Assembly (NCBI GenBank): GCA_024642205.1
Contig: JAHEBQ010000018.1
Span: 48,132 to 112,131 of the forward strand
Reading direction: 5' to 3'
From: Planctomycetaceae bacterium
GTDB lineage: Bacteria > Planctomycetota > Planctomycetia > Pirellulales > Pirellulaceae
Length of the DNA: 64,000 nucleotides
Within the stretch, counting starts at the first letter, position 1, and the number at the start of each line of letters is the position of its first letter. The position numbers were made by a program, and so were the translations under genes. This document shows, piece by piece, positions 9,708 through 19,506 of the stretch. The notes beneath the pieces were generated by a model, which did no database searches, was not told the origin of the DNA, and saw nothing but the letters and a program-made list of their open reading frames with translations.

Positions 9708-10595
9708 ATGTCCGATATGAAAATACAGAAACAGGACATCTGCGATATCGGCAAACGAATTTATTCCAAAGGTTTTGCGGCCGCCAACGAAGGCAACCTC
9801 TCGATTCGCGTCGACGACAATACCGTTTTGTGTACGCCGACAAGGCATTGCAAAGGATTCATGACGCCAGACGACATTTGCACGGTTGACATGACCGGCA
9901 AACAAGTGGCAGGGAAACTGAAACGGACCAGTGAGGTTTTGCTTCACATCGAGATCTATCGACAGCGGCCCGAAATCACGAGCGTGGTCCACTGCCATCC
10001 ACCCTATGCCACTGCATTTGCGGTCGCCCATGAGCCGATTCCCAATTGCGTCCTGCCTGAGCCCGATATCTTTTTGGGAGAGGTCCCGATCGCGGCCTAT
10101 GCGACGCCCGGTAATCAGAATTTTGCCGAGACGATCTTGCCATTTGTGGACCGAACGAACATTATCGTGCTCGCCAACCATGGCACTGTCAGTTACGAAT
10201 CGGATATCGAAACCGCATATTGGTTGACAGAAATCCTGGATGCTTACTGTCGAATCTTGATTCTGGCTCGTCAATTGGGGGGGATTCGGTACTTGCCGAT
10301 TGAAAAAGGCCGTGAGTTGTTGGCCATGCGGAAGGACTGGGGGTTTTCTGACCCCCGTTCCGAAGCCGCGGACTGGTCGAAAAACATCGCCGATTTCGCG
10401 TCTTTCAAATCCAGCTGGCCGAACTCGGAACTCGAGCAATTGGCCTTTCCGGCCCATCCGAGCGTTCGTCCGGTATCGAGTCATGACCCCGAAAAGCTTG
10501 CCTCGCGAACACGCCGTGCAGGCGATGTTTCCATGGAACAGCTCGTCGAGTTGATTGCCGAACGGGTTGTAAAGAAACTCCGTGAGGGAAACTAA
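9708..10595 (+). CDS. Class II aldolase/adducin family protein (fuculose-phosphate aldolase-like)
   Basis: Zinc-dependent aldolase family that cleaves or forms sugar phosphates such as L-fuculose 1-phosphate, or acts as an epimerase. Metal ligands are visible as VVHCHPPYATAF (two histidines) and NHGTVSY (third histidine); the catalytic glutamate is in the segment SEVLLHIEIY. The ATG at 9708 is preceded by AGGGA at 9696-9700, a good ribosome binding site, giving 295 residues; a TTG-started extension to 9600 is unlikely. The first 215 residues form the aldolase domain, and the extra 80-residue tail is Ser/Pro/charged, ending in a helix VELIAERVVKKLREGN like those seen in microcompartment cargo peptides. 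It follows purN by 126 bases. Exact substrate unknown. Confidence 0.85.
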   Translation: MSDMKIQKQDICDIGKRIYSKGFAAANEGNLSIRVDDNTVLCTPTRHCKGFMTPDDICTVDMTGKQVAGKLKRTSEVLLHIEIYRQRPEITSVVHCHPPYATAFAVAHEPIPNCVLPEPDIFLGEVPIAAYATPGNQNFAETILPFVDRTNIIVLANHGTVSYESDIETAYWLTEILDAYCRILILARQLGGIRYLPIEKGRELLAMRKDWGFSDPRSEAADWSKNIADFASFKSSWPNSELEQLAFPAHPSVRPVSSHDPEKLASRTRRAGDVSMEQLVELIAERVVKKLREGN

Positions 10596-10894
10596 CTCCC
10601 AAAGATTCGATCCCAATACCAATGACGAACATCCGGTTGCCGCAATCCTCGCCGTGATTCCCGTCTAGATCGGTAGCCTCGCATTTGTGAGTTGAGGTAA
10701 TTGAACGGGCTTGACGCTGACGATCGGGCAAACTTGAGTGGATCAAGAATGTCAAGATTTGACGTTTATTCGGTTCTTGCGATTGGGTCCGGTCATTTCC
10801 GGGAAAATGATTAGCATAATCATGTGGTTCCGATGGCCACCTTTCCGAATCTTCCGGTATTCAGAGATCACACTCTTATTACGGAAGTAGTGCC
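10596..10894. other. Intergenic region ahead of porin gene
   Basis: About 300 bases without a gene. Apart from the palindrome at 10807-10823 I see only a GGAAG (10880-10884) that could serve as ribosome binding site for the porin start at 10895. Confidence 0.5.
10807..10823. promoter_or_regulatory. Perfect 7-3-7 palindrome upstream of porin gene
   Basis: ATGATTA at 10807-10813 and TAATCAT at 10817-10823 are exact reverse complements with a GCA spacer, 71 bases before the porin start. The AT-rich dyad has the size and composition of a repressor or activator operator, loosely similar to Fur-type 7-1-7 sites, but the family cannot be assigned. Confidence 0.45.
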
Positions 10895-12445
10895 ATGCTA
10901 GCGAAGTTTGCTGCCTCAGCGGTAATTGTCCTCGGAATTATCTGCTCGGACGCGCTTGGTCAACAGCCATACTACCAACCCGATGTTCGCTCGAATGTTG
11001 GTCCGGCTTCCTACACGGGCCCTCACGACAACCAGGACGACGCTGCGGCACAAGAGCTGAAGGATACCGTTCGCAAGTTGGAATTGCGGTTGGCCGAGTT
11101 GGAAAACGACGTGATGAATAAGCTCGATTCCAAGCCCGCGGAGGAAACGGTCGACGCGAGCGAGGATGTGAACGAACGGCTTTCCAAGCTGGAAAAGGAC
11201 CTGGAGACGCAAGACAAAGCCGTCGACAAACTCGAGAGTGCCGTTCCGGAATTTGTCGTCAGCGGTCACAAGAACCCAAAAATGAAGTTCTTTGGTCGAC
11301 TCCACCTCGATTACTGGGCATTTCCAAGTGTCGACGACACCATCATTCCGGTGGAAGGCATCAATCCACAGGATCGGGTAGAGTTTCGCCGAATGCGACT
11401 GGGTGTCTCGGGTGATCTTACCGACAACATGCTCTACAAGATCGAATTGGAATTCGCCGGTGGTAACAACCCATCGTACCGCGATGCATTTCTTGGTTTC
11501 AAAGATCTGCCATTGCTCAGAACGGTACTGATCGGAAATCAGAAACGACCGTACGGATTGGACCACCTTAACAGTAGTCGATACAACGTCTTCTTGGAGC
11601 GACCGTTTATTGTCGAGGCGTTCAATCAGGACTCTCGACGGCTTGGCATCGCCAGTTATGGTGTTTCCGAAGACGAAGGCTGGAACTGGCGGTATGGAGT
11701 ATACAATCAGGAATTGACACAAAACCAGGCAGGGTACGTTGGTGACCACTACCAGGCTGAATTTGCCGCTCGAATTGCCCGCACCGCCTGGTACGACGAA
11801 TCTTCCGGCGGCCGGGGCTATGCTCACTTTGCGTTGAGCGGAATGGTTGGCACGCCCGATGGTCGCACTGGAAGCCTCAACAATCAGGCTCGCTACCGGA
11901 CGCGTCCTGAAGCACGCACAACCGCCCGCTGGTTGGACACGGGACGAATCGATGGAGCCAATTCCAATTCACTGATCGGATTGGAATCGGTTATCAATAT
12001 TGGTGCATTCAACTGGACGTCGGAGTACATGCGAACCAATGTCGATCGTAATGACGCCGTTGGAGAGGATGTTGCGTTCGACGGGGGCTATACTCAAGTC
12101 TCGTACATGTTGACCGGTGAGCATCATCCGTGGGACCGGGAGTCCGGAACACTGGGCCGACTAAAACCTCATGAGAACTTCTTCCGGGTCAGAGATTGCG
12201 ATTGCAACACCCAACTTGGCAAGGGTGCCTGGGAAGTTGCCTTTCGATACTCCTACGCTGACCTGAACGATTTTGACATCCAGGGAGGTGAGGCGAACTC
12301 CTACACATTCGGCGTAAACTGGTATTGGAATCCTTATGCTCGAATGCAATTCAACTACATCTTGGGCGACCTCTCGTCGGGCCGCAATGGATTGGGACAG
12401 GGTGACTACCAGATCGCAGGCGTTCGATGGATGGTGGACTTTTAG
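10895..12445 (+). CDS. Phosphate-selective porin O/P (OprO/OprP) family outer-membrane protein
   Basis: A 516-residue exported protein. Residues 1-22 (MLAKFAASAVIVLGIICSDALG) form a signal peptide. Residues about 50-115 are predicted coiled coil (LKDTVRKLELRLAELENDV, then a second heptad run), as in trimeric porins with N-terminal stalks. The rest is beta-barrel-like with many aromatic belts and family landmarks such as KFFGRLHLDYWAF, VEFRRMRLGVSGDL, QKRPYGLDHLNSSRY and a final strand GVRWMVDF ending in phenylalanine. OprP-type porins take up phosphate or polyphosphate, but planctomycete members may handle other anions. The gene is preceded by a palindrome and followed 68 bases later by a Cys-rich secreted protein on the same strand. 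Confidence 0.88.
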   Translation: MLAKFAASAVIVLGIICSDALGQQPYYQPDVRSNVGPASYTGPHDNQDDAAAQELKDTVRKLELRLAELENDVMNKLDSKPAEETVDASEDVNERLSKLEKDLETQDKAVDKLESAVPEFVVSGHKNPKMKFFGRLHLDYWAFPSVDDTIIPVEGINPQDRVEFRRMRLGVSGDLTDNMLYKIELEFAGGNNPSYRDAFLGFKDLPLLRTVLIGNQKRPYGLDHLNSSRYNVFLERPFIVEAFNQDSRRLGIASYGVSEDEGWNWRYGVYNQELTQNQAGYVGDHYQAEFAARIARTAWYDESSGGRGYAHFALSGMVGTPDGRTGSLNNQARYRTRPEARTTARWLDTGRIDGANSNSLIGLESVINIGAFNWTSEYMRTNVDRNDAVGEDVAFDGGYTQVSYMLTGEHHPWDRESGTLGRLKPHENFFRVRDCDCNTQLGKGAWEVAFRYSYADLNDFDIQGGEANSYTFGVNWYWNPYARMQFNYILGDLSSGRNGLGQGDYQIAGVRWMVDF

Positions 12446-12513
12446 TCTCGCCAGCATCGTGTTGTTTCAATCAAACCAGAGCCCGATACGAATCTATTCA
12501 CAGAGTGATCATT

Positions 12514-13113
12514 ATGAAAAACGGAATGAAAATTATTGCCGCCCTGTCGATGGCGTTTGCAGGAATGCTGGGTACGAGTGCAATGGTCAACCACGTAGCT
12601 GCCACCACGGCCATCGAGTGCGGATGTGGAAAACGGCTTTGCGATGGACGCTGCCGGTTGCTTCATCGGAAATCGACATGTCAAACCTGTGACACCCAAT
12701 GCGGTTGTGTTGAGTGTCCTCAGTGCGCATGCGAGGTCTGCAAGCTTGAAGTCGACAACAGCAAGATCAAGAAAACCTGCTTTCAAGTCGAGCAGAAAAC
12801 GATTTGTGTACCGCCAGTTCGCCTGCCCTGGAAAAAAGACTGCCCTCCGGTAACGTCAAAAACGAAAACCGTCAACGTATTGAAAACGCATTCCTACGAA
12901 TGCCCAAACTGTACCTACAAGTGGACCCTGCAAAAGCCTGTGGTAATGGAAACTTCCGATCAGGGGGCTGCGCCAACCAAGGAGGTGGTAACTGCACCAC
13001 CAGCCGATTCCAGCTTTCTGGTAACATCTCCAGGCGTGGCAACTCAAAATGTATCATCGCCGGCTCCGCTGCCTGGTCTGATTTACGGTTCATCAACATC
13101 CAATCGTCGATGA
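12514..13113 (+). CDS. Cys-rich secreted protein of unknown function
   Basis: A 199-residue protein starting at an ATG at 12514, with signal peptide MKNGMKIIAALSMAFAGMLG. After cleavage there are many cysteines, arranged CGCGKRLCDGRC, CQTCDTQCGC, CPQCACEVCK, then KTC, TIC, DC and a CPNC pair near residue 130 followed by YKWTL. The pattern is compatible with zinc or disulfide knuckles. The tail is Pro/Ser/Ala-rich. Upstream in-frame codons belong to the porin 3' region and are not needed. It sits 68 bases after the porin gene and is closed by a strong terminator, so it probably shares the porin transcript. Function not recognised. Confidence 0.75.
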   Translation: MKNGMKIIAALSMAFAGMLGTSAMVNHVAATTAIECGCGKRLCDGRCRLLHRKSTCQTCDTQCGCVECPQCACEVCKLEVDNSKIKKTCFQVEQKTICVPPVRLPWKKDCPPVTSKTKTVNVLKTHSYECPNCTYKWTLQKPVVMETSDQGAAPTKEVVTAPPADSSFLVTSPGVATQNVSSPAPLPGLIYGSSTSNRR

Positions 13114-13182
13114 CGAACTGATTCAACCGATCAGCCGATTCATTTCTCCGTCAGCAACCCATCCTGCGTGGCGATCAAGAGG

Positions 13183-13214
13183 GGCTTTCCGTGAATTTCC
13201 GGAAAGCCTTTTTT
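13183..13214 (+). terminator. Rho-independent terminator after porin/Cys-rich pair
   Basis: Perfect 9-bp stem GGCTTTCCG (13183-13191)/CGGAAAGCC (13200-13208), 8-base loop, then six Ts at 13209-13214. It ends the plus-strand unit 10895-13113. Confidence 0.88.
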
Positions 13215-13337
13215 CTTTCGACTGACTGGTCCGTCATGTTGGAATCTGCCTGACCGCATGACGGCCTGCACACGTCAACGGTCGAGTTGCTGCAGGCAGT
13301 TGGAGATTGAGCAGTCATTCTGCAGACGCGATGACTT

Positions 13338-14729
13338 TCAGAAAAGTCGATTCATACCGTTGAGTGCAGCGACGCGGTAAGCTTCCGCCATCGTCGGATA
13401 GTTGAATGTTGTCTCCGTAAAGTACTTGATCGTATTGGCGGAACCTTGTTGAGCCATGATCGCCTGGCCAATGTGGATGATTTCTGAGGCACTGGAACCA
13501 AAACAGTGAATTCCGAGAATCTCCAGCGTTTCCCGGTGAAACAGGATTTTGAGCATGCCGACACGCTGCCCAATGATCTGGGCCCGAGCCAGGCTTTTGA
13601 AGTTGGCCACCCCAACTTCGTAGGGAATTTTCTCGGAAGTCAACTCTTTTTCCGTTTTGCCGATGCAGCTGATTTCGGGACTGGTATAGATGCCAGATGG
13701 AATTTCGCCGACCAGTTTACAATGATCCTCGTGCGTGCCCAAGATTCGCATCGCGGCCGCGCGGCCCTGAGTATACGCGGCGCTGGCAAGTGAAGGAAAG
13801 CCGATCACATCTCCCACGGCAAACACGTTTTCGACCGTAGTTTGAAAACATTCGTTGACACTCAGATATCCACGACTGTCTGGTACCAGACCCAGGTTCG
13901 CCAGCCCAAGGTCATTGGTGTTCCCCGTCCGCCCGATCGCCCACAGCAAAACGTCGGTTTTGAAGTGCTTTCCGCTTTTCATGTGAGCAATCACGCCATC
14001 GTCCAATGGCTCAATTTTCTCGTAACTCTCATGGTGGCGGATAACCACTCCTCGTTCTCGCATGTGATACCCCAGTGCATCGCTGATTTCGTCGTCCAGG
14101 AAATCCAACAATTCACCGCGTCCGTTGACCAGATTGATTTTGATCGCCAGGTTGCGAAACATTGACGCATACTCGCAACCGATAACGCCCGCCCCCAGGA
14201 CCGTCATGGAATGAGGCTTGCGATCCAGGCTCAAAATCGTGTCGCTGTCGAAAATGCGGGGGTGATCAAAATCAACGTCTTCTGGATGATACGGCCGAGA
14301 ACCGACGGCGATGATCACGTGGTCGGCTGTAATGGTTTCTCCTTCATTGATCGATATCGTGTTCGCATCGACAAACCTCGCGTGCCCGAATTTGACTTCC
14401 ACATCATTGCGATTGTAAAAATTCCGACGCATCGTCTCCTGGCTCGCGATGACTTGCTGGGCAGATTTGGTCAACTCGGCAACACTGGGTTTGGCGTTGA
14501 TTCCGCAATTCTGCAAAAGCGGATTGTTGAGGGCTTCCGTCAAACGATAGATGGCAAAACGTAAAGCCTTGCTCGGAATCGTTCCCCAGTGGGTGCATCC
14601 ACCGCCAATCCTTCCGAACCGCTCGATCAAAACCACGCGCTTGCCAGCCTTGGACAGTTGCATCGCCGCCCCTTCGCCCCCGGGGCCCGATCCGATAACC
14701 ACTACATCTGTCGTACGTTCCGTCGTCAC
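13338..14729 (-). CDS. sthA: Soluble pyridine nucleotide transhydrogenase
   Basis: FAD protein that moves hydride between NADPH and NAD+, balancing cofactor pools in the cytoplasm. The FAD motif [15 protein letters not shown] lies near the N-terminus. The following segment [16 protein letters not shown] is the SthA hallmark: the first redox cysteine of related disulfide reductases is kept but the second is replaced. [15 protein letters not shown] is the NAD motif, and the C-terminus shows [20 protein letters not shown] chose the GTG at 14729, which has AGAGGA four bases ahead and gives 463 residues, close to the E. coli enzyme; an upstream ATG at 14852 would add 41 residues with no family similarity. 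Confidence 0.93.
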   Translation of the reverse strand: MTTERTTDVVVIGSGPGGEGAAMQLSKAGKRVVLIERFGRIGGGCTHWGTIPSKALRFAIYRLTEALNNPLLQNCGINAKPSVAELTKSAQQVIASQETMRRNFYNRNDVEVKFGHARFVDANTISINEGETITADHVIIAVGSRPYHPEDVDFDHPRIFDSDTILSLDRKPHSMTVLGAGVIGCEYASMFRNLAIKINLVNGRGELLDFLDDEISDALGYHMRERGVVIRHHESYEKIEPLDDGVIAHMKSGKHFKTDVLLWAIGRTGNTNDLGLANLGLVPDSRGYLSVNECFQTTVENVFAVGDVIGFPSLASAAYTQGRAAAMRILGTHEDHCKLVGEIPSGIYTSPEISCIGKTEKELTSEKIPYEVGVANFKSLARAQIIGQRVGMLKILFHRETLEILGIHCFGSSASEIIHIGQAIMAQQGSANTIKYFTETTFNYPTMAEAYRVAALNGMNRLF

Positions 14730-15051
14730 TGGATCCTCTATTCTGTTGTTGCAAGGCGACTGGACGTATGGGAATCGAGGCTCAGTCCGATCCGCCGGTT
14801 CCTGGATACGTCGCGAATCAACGATTGTGACATTACGAACCGAGTTTCGCAATCGTCATCATCCCTGACGGTCTCACTCCGCATCTTTCGTGATCGAAGA
14901 AAATCGACCGTCGAACCGGCGAGGCACATCGTTGAGAAAAAACCGCCATGCGAGGTTTAGTTACAAGACGCGACGGCGAGGACATGCAGAAACCGGGTAC
15001 CGAACACTGGATGCCGCGTACTGCGTTTTGAATTTTCGACCCGGGCAATCG
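14730..15051. other. Intergenic region upstream of sthA
   Basis: About 320 bases without a supported gene. Overlapping frames on both strands lack family resemblance. It should contain the sthA promoter; no clear elements seen. Confidence 0.4.
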
Positions 15052-16224
15052 TCATTGCCTGGAATCCGCCAACCGATTCGCAACGCCCAGAAATTCCAAC
15101 TCTGGTGCGCATACGCCTTCCAGCAATTCGATCAAGTGCTGGCCCAGCACCGGTGCAAATTTGAAGCCGTGCCCGGACAATCCGGCCGCGAAAACCACGT
15201 TGGAAAACCCCGGATACCGGTCGACCCAAAAATGCCCGTCGGGAGACATCGTATACATGCAGGCGCTGTGATGAACCAGCCGCTGGCGACCAAAGTTCAG
15301 GTGCGATTTCATGAACGCAGTGGTGCGATCGAGTTCCGCCTGATTCAGACTACGATCCATCGTCCCAGGGCCCACAATTGGCGTTCCCCGGCTATGCTCG
15401 CAAATTTTCATCCCCAGGTAATCAATTTCCGGAAAACCATAAAAACAATCGCCGTTGTCCTGTTCCAGAAGAAAACAGGGAAATCCGTTCTCGATCCGCT
15501 GGTCAACGCGATCCAGTTGAAACCAATGCTGCTGTTTGCGCAACACCTGAAGTCCGAGAGGCAGATCGGGCAGCATTTCAGCACTCCATGCTCCAGTCGC
15601 AATGACCAGCCGCTTGCTCCTGAAATTACCCTGGTCCGTCAGAACCCGAACCACACCACTGTCTTCGACAAACCAGCGTTCAACGATCGCGTCGGAACAG
15701 ATCTCGGCACCGCGTTTGACGGCTTGATTGACCATGGCCGCAACGCACAACTCGACTCGTAAGAACGCCGCATCGGGTTCAAACAAGCCAATGTGGTTTT
15801 CCGAGATCTTGAATAGTGGCAGGCGAAGCTGAATTTCACGGGGTGTGAATTGCTCGATCCTGAGATCGTGCAATTGCGCGCTGTGCAGAACACCTTCGAT
15901 CACCTCGCTTTCGGGACGGCCGATCTGCAGCAACCCCGTCTTGGTAATCAGCTCTTTGATCTCAATTGACGTTCGATGGCGTTTGTTGAGTTCGTCCCAC
16001 ATCTCAAAGGCCCGGTTGGCGAGGGGCACGTAATTGGGATGCTCAAAATATGCGCGACGAATGATACGCGTCTGTCCATGAGAACTGCCACGATCGTGCG
16101 CCGGGCCAAAACGATCGATTCCCAGGACACGCCAGCCTTTGTTGGCAGCTTCGCGCAGCGCAGCACTGCCGATTCCGCCGAATCCAATCACAATACAGTC
16201 ATATACGGTGGAATGTTCCGTCAA
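15052..16224 (-). CDS. Monomeric sarcosine oxidase / N-methyltryptophan oxidase family flavoenzyme
   Basis: FAD-dependent oxidase of N-methyl amino acids, producing an imine and hydrogen peroxide. The dinucleotide motif IVIGFGGIGSAAL is at residues 11-23, followed by DRFGPAHDRGSSHGQTRIIRRAY, the family's substrate-loop signature with conserved Ser-His-Gly. C322 in SACMYTMSPDGHFWVD matches the cysteine that binds FAD covalently in sarcosine oxidase. The length of 390 residues is typical. It lies on the minus strand upstream of sthA, separated by about 320 bases, so co-transcription is uncertain. Sarcosine and N-methyltryptophan are both possible substrates. Confidence 0.9.
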   Translation of the reverse strand: MTEHSTVYDCIVIGFGGIGSAALREAANKGWRVLGIDRFGPAHDRGSSHGQTRIIRRAYFEHPNYVPLANRAFEMWDELNKRHRTSIEIKELITKTGLLQIGRPESEVIEGVLHSAQLHDLRIEQFTPREIQLRLPLFKISENHIGLFEPDAAFLRVELCVAAMVNQAVKRGAEICSDAIVERWFVEDSGVVRVLTDQGNFRSKRLVIATGAWSAEMLPDLPLGLQVLRKQQHWFQLDRVDQRIENGFPCFLLEQDNGDCFYGFPEIDYLGMKICEHSRGTPIVGPGTMDRSLNQAELDRTTAFMKSHLNFGRQRLVHHSACMYTMSPDGHFWVDRYPGFSNVVFAAGLSGHGFKFAPVLGQHLIELLEGVCAPELEFLGVANRLADSRQ

Positions 16225-16302
16225 CAGTCAGTTCCTTGGGATAATTACGGGGATTCACTGGTTGGGAATCACGAATCTTGAAGTGCTTCCCGGAGATTCC
16301 CG

Positions 16303-17670
16303 TCAGGGCTTGGCCAGGCTGATGCAAACCAGTTCATTATCGTTTCGAGCAAAGATGCATTTGTCTGCGAACGCCGGATGCGACCAGCAAACCCCGCCCT
16401 GGCGATTGGGTCTCCGCATTTGATCAGGTTTCAAAATACTCTCTCGACTGACGATTTTCAGGCCGGCTGGTGAGAGCCGACCGATCATCAACTCACCCTG
16501 TTCGTTCAGCATCCAGATGTTATCACCGTTGGGAACAAAGTGAATCGTGGCCCAGCGATCCTGCTTGACGGCCGACAAGTCCTCCCAAACTCGGGTGCCA
16601 TCACTGGCCCGGATACATCGAAGCTGACCGAAACTGTCGACACCATAGATATGCTCACCGATCCAGATCGGCGTACTGATGATCGAGTGAATTGCCTTGG
16701 TGGTCCGCTCGTTGGGTCCGATTTCATGCCAGCGTTCAGCCACCGTCATGTCTTTTTCGGACAACTCCAGCATCATTGCTCCATCGTAAAACGACGTCAA
16801 GAAAATCCGGTTGCCCTGCACGACCGGCGTCGCTACTCCAATCGGCATTCGCGTCGGCTTGAAAGGATGTTGCCAGTAGGTTTTTCCAGTCAGCGGATCC
16901 AGGCCAGCAACGCTATCTCCCGTCCAACACACCAGGACATCGCGCCCATTCTGCCTGACTAAAACCGGAGAGCTATACTGGCCGCGGTCATCCAGTGCGC
17001 GCCAGGCTTCATTTCCGGTCAGTTTGTTGAAAGCGACGACGCCCGCCTGCTGGGCTCCCAATTGAAGGATCACGAGATCGCCAACGACAATTGGACTGGC
17101 CGCGATTCCCCAGATTGGCATCCGTTTGTCGGCGGAAATCTGATAGGATTCGTTGAGATCATTGGACCAAACGACTGAACCATCAGCGACCAGGACGCAA
17201 TGCAATCGTCCCATCGCGCCGAGCGCAAAGGCATTACGCCCATCGATCGTCACAGCTGCCCTGGGCCCAGCCGTATAGGCAATGCGATACTCGGAATGGT
17301 AAGTGTGATTCCATATCGGTTTTCCGGTCCTCGCGTCAAAACACCGAATCGACTCATTCTGGTTCGGCTCGTCGAAGTCCATCAATAGAACTCGTCCATC
17401 GGCAACGGTGGGACTGGAATAGCCGGTTCCGATGGGCTGACGCCAAACCGGCTTCAGATCGTCTTTCGTGAATTCCGTCAACACCCCGGACTCACGCCAA
17501 ACTCCGTCTCGATCCTTGCCACGCCATTGATTCCAGTCATCGGCGTTCAACGAATGGGAAAACGCGTTCACTAACGAAATCCCGATCGCGACAACCGCCA
17601 GCGCCATTGGACACCGAACGTAATCCATCTTATTCCCGTCACCCGACTGAACAACGATCGGATTTACCAT
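16303..17670 (-). CDS. Secreted PQQ-like beta-propeller (outer membrane assembly/quinoprotein-like) protein
   Basis: A 455-residue protein with a hydrophobic segment MALAVVAIGISLVNAFSHSL near residues 22-41 acting as signal peptide or anchor, then WNQWRGKDRDGVW, the opening found in planctomycete PQQ-like repeat proteins. Repeated blades show motifs such as TGKPIWNHTYHSEY, DGSVVWSNDL, LTGNEAWRALDD and LTGKTYWQHPF. No quinoprotein dehydrogenase catalytic residues are recognised, so it is probably a binding or scaffold propeller in the periplasm. The ATG at 17670 has AGGGAC upstream; an in-frame ATG at 17628 gives a shorter signal region. UDP-glucuronate decarboxylase lies upstream on the same strand, 107 bases away. 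Confidence 0.85.
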   Translation of the reverse strand: MVNPIVVQSGDGNKMDYVRCPMALAVVAIGISLVNAFSHSLNADDWNQWRGKDRDGVWRESGVLTEFTKDDLKPVWRQPIGTGYSSPTVADGRVLLMDFDEPNQNESIRCFDARTGKPIWNHTYHSEYRIAYTAGPRAAVTIDGRNAFALGAMGRLHCVLVADGSVVWSNDLNESYQISADKRMPIWGIAASPIVVGDLVILQLGAQQAGVVAFNKLTGNEAWRALDDRGQYSSPVLVRQNGRDVLVCWTGDSVAGLDPLTGKTYWQHPFKPTRMPIGVATPVVQGNRIFLTSFYDGAMMLELSEKDMTVAERWHEIGPNERTTKAIHSIISTPIWIGEHIYGVDSFGQLRCIRASDGTRVWEDLSAVKQDRWATIHFVPNGDNIWMLNEQGELMIGRLSPAGLKIVSRESILKPDQMRRPNRQGGVCWSHPAFADKCIFARNDNELVCISLAKP

Positions 17671-17777
17671 TTCCTGTCCCTGTCAAAAAAACAATTTCGC
17701 AACTGAATCAAACGTGTCGATCGACACCAACGAAGTCCATGGTCGGGCGTCGATCGCCAGGCCCGGCTACTTACCAA

Positions 17778-18746
17778 TCAATAGTTGGGCGTAGGCGGTC
17801 GAAAGTCGTCGGGGTTGATGGACCTGAACCATTCTATGGTCTTCTGCAATCCTTCTCGCAACGGAATCCTTGGCTCCCAGTCAAGATGTTTTCGAGCCAA
17901 CGAAATGTCGGGTTGACGCCGAGTTGGGTCGTCTGGAGGCAGGGGTTCATAAATCAACTTGTTTCCTTTTCCAACCAACTCAATGGTCAACTCCGCCAAC
18001 TGCTTGATTGTGTACTCACCGGGATTCCCCAGGTTGATTGGACCGATGAGATCGTTGGGCGCTGCCATCAAACGCAAGAACCCGTCGACCAGATCATCGC
18101 GATAACAGAACGAACGCGTTTGCGAGCCATCACCGAAAATGGTGATGTCTTCGCCGTTAAGTGCCTGGCGAATAAAATTGCTGACGACGCGGCCGTCAAA
18201 CGGATGCATCCTGGGTCCATAGGTGTTGAATATCCGGGCAACGCGTATATTGGTTTTGTTCATCCGATGATAATCAAAAAACAGAGTCTCCGCCGCCCGC
18301 TTGCCTTCGTCGTAGCATGCCCTGGGCCCGATTGGATTCACGCAACCGCGGTACGATTCTGGCTGTGGATGAACTTCGGGATCACCGTAAACTTCACTGG
18401 TGGAAGCCTGGAAAATTTTTGCATTGCATCTTTTGGCCATCCCCAGCAAATTGATCGAACCCAGAATCGAGATTTTCATCGTCTTGATCGGGTTATATTG
18501 GTAGTGGCCCGGAGCGGCGGGACACGCCAGATTGTAAATTTCGTCGACCTCGAGCAAAATCGGATCGATAATATCGTGACGAATGAGCTCAAAATTGGAC
18601 CGCCCCAGCAAATGGGCAACATTGGATTTCTGGCTGGTAAAAAAGTTATCGAGGCAAATCACATCGTGACCGGCTTCAACCAATCGCTCGCACAAATGCG
18701 AGCCTAAAAACCCGGCGCCACCGGCTACAAGGATTCGTTTGATCAT
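17778..18746 (-). CDS. UDP-glucuronate decarboxylase (UDP-xylose synthase)
   Basis: Extended short-chain dehydrogenase that converts UDP-glucuronate to UDP-xylose for polysaccharide building. The NAD motif is GGAGFLG at residues 9-15. The catalytic pair is Y145 and K149 in [10 protein letters not shown], the UXS-type YxxxK context, with [12 protein letters not shown] upstream holding the conserved serine/threonine. [20 protein letters not shown] and [13 protein letters not shown] are typical UXS segments. The length of 322 residues fits. It diverges from the RimB-like gene at 19015. Probable role in surface glycans or exopolysaccharide; no glycosyltransferases are nearby. Confidence 0.92.
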   Translation of the reverse strand: MIKRILVAGGAGFLGSHLCERLVEAGHDVICLDNFFTSQKSNVAHLLGRSNFELIRHDIIDPILLEVDEIYNLACPAAPGHYQYNPIKTMKISILGSINLLGMAKRCNAKIFQASTSEVYGDPEVHPQPESYRGCVNPIGPRACYDEGKRAAETLFFDYHRMNKTNIRVARIFNTYGPRMHPFDGRVVSNFIRQALNGEDITIFGDGSQTRSFCYRDDLVDGFLRLMAAPNDLIGPINLGNPGEYTIKQLAELTIELVGKGNKLIYEPLPPDDPTRRQPDISLARKHLDWEPRIPLREGLQKTIEWFRSINPDDFRPPTPNY

Positions 18747-19014
18747 GAAAAAGGAACTTTCGGCTCAATGTTAATAATCTGTCTTGTCCGCTGCCTCGAA
18801 TTCGGGTCGCCCGGAATCGCAGTCTCATTCAACCAGTTTCCGAGCTTATTTTCAATGATTGTCCCAACGTCGATCAACACGACTTCCGATTGAACATACG
18901 CGGTGCCAATTTAATGCGGGGTCGACACAAGTCAATCACCGCGGCAGCGAATCGATCATGATGCTCGTTAAATCGACGGAAAAACAGTACGATCATCAAT
19001 ATTAACTTTTGGTC

Positions 19015-19506
19015 ATGGACATTCTCGTGGATGAAAAAGCAAAAACCAACCTGCCGGTGATCGGATGGCGTGAATGGGTAGGCCTTCCGGATCTGGCGCT
19101 CAAACGGATCAAAGCCAAGGTCGATACCGGTGCGCGATCGTCTTCGCTCCACGCGACCGAGGTACAGGAAGTCATCAACAACGGCGTCACTTACGTCCAA
19201 TTCAAGATTCACCCCTATCATCGATATCCGGAGAGGAGTGTCCAGGCCGAAGCGAAAGTGATCGATTTTCGACTGGTCAAGAGTTCCTCCGGCAAAACCA
19301 CTAATCGGCCGGTCATTCTCGCCAATGTGGCATTGTTGGGAGAGATTTGGCCGGTTGAATTGACGTTGGCCAATCGTAACGAGATGGGGTTTCGCATGTT
19401 ACTCGGTCGAGAAGCGTTTCGTGGGAAATTCCTGGTTGATGCCAGCAGGTCGTACTACGGTGGAAAGCCAAAGCGAAAGAAAAAATTCAGAAAGCGCGAC
19501 TCATGA
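19015..19506 (+). CDS. RimB-like retropepsin-type protease (RimK/LysX-associated)
   Basis: A 163-residue protein of the family annotated as putative ATP-dependent zinc protease (COG4067), which has a retropepsin-like aspartic fold. The active-site motif is V-D37-T-G-A-R-S-S-S-L-H-A; a later segment GRPVILANVALLGE-like and RMLLGREAFRG match the second half of the fold. In Pseudomonas the related RimB works with RimK on ribosomal protein S6. The ATG at 19015 is chosen; a TTG at 19009 is the alternative. Its stop overlaps the rimK start (ATGA, four bases), so the two are translationally coupled, which strongly supports a joint function. The C-terminus is very basic (KPKRKKKFRKRDS). Confidence 0.85.
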   Translation: MDILVDEKAKTNLPVIGWREWVGLPDLALKRIKAKVDTGARSSSLHATEVQEVINNGVTYVQFKIHPYHRYPERSVQAEAKVIDFRLVKSSSGKTTNRPVILANVALLGEIWPVELTLANRNEMGFRMLLGREAFRGKFLVDASRSYYGGKPKRKKKFRKRDS

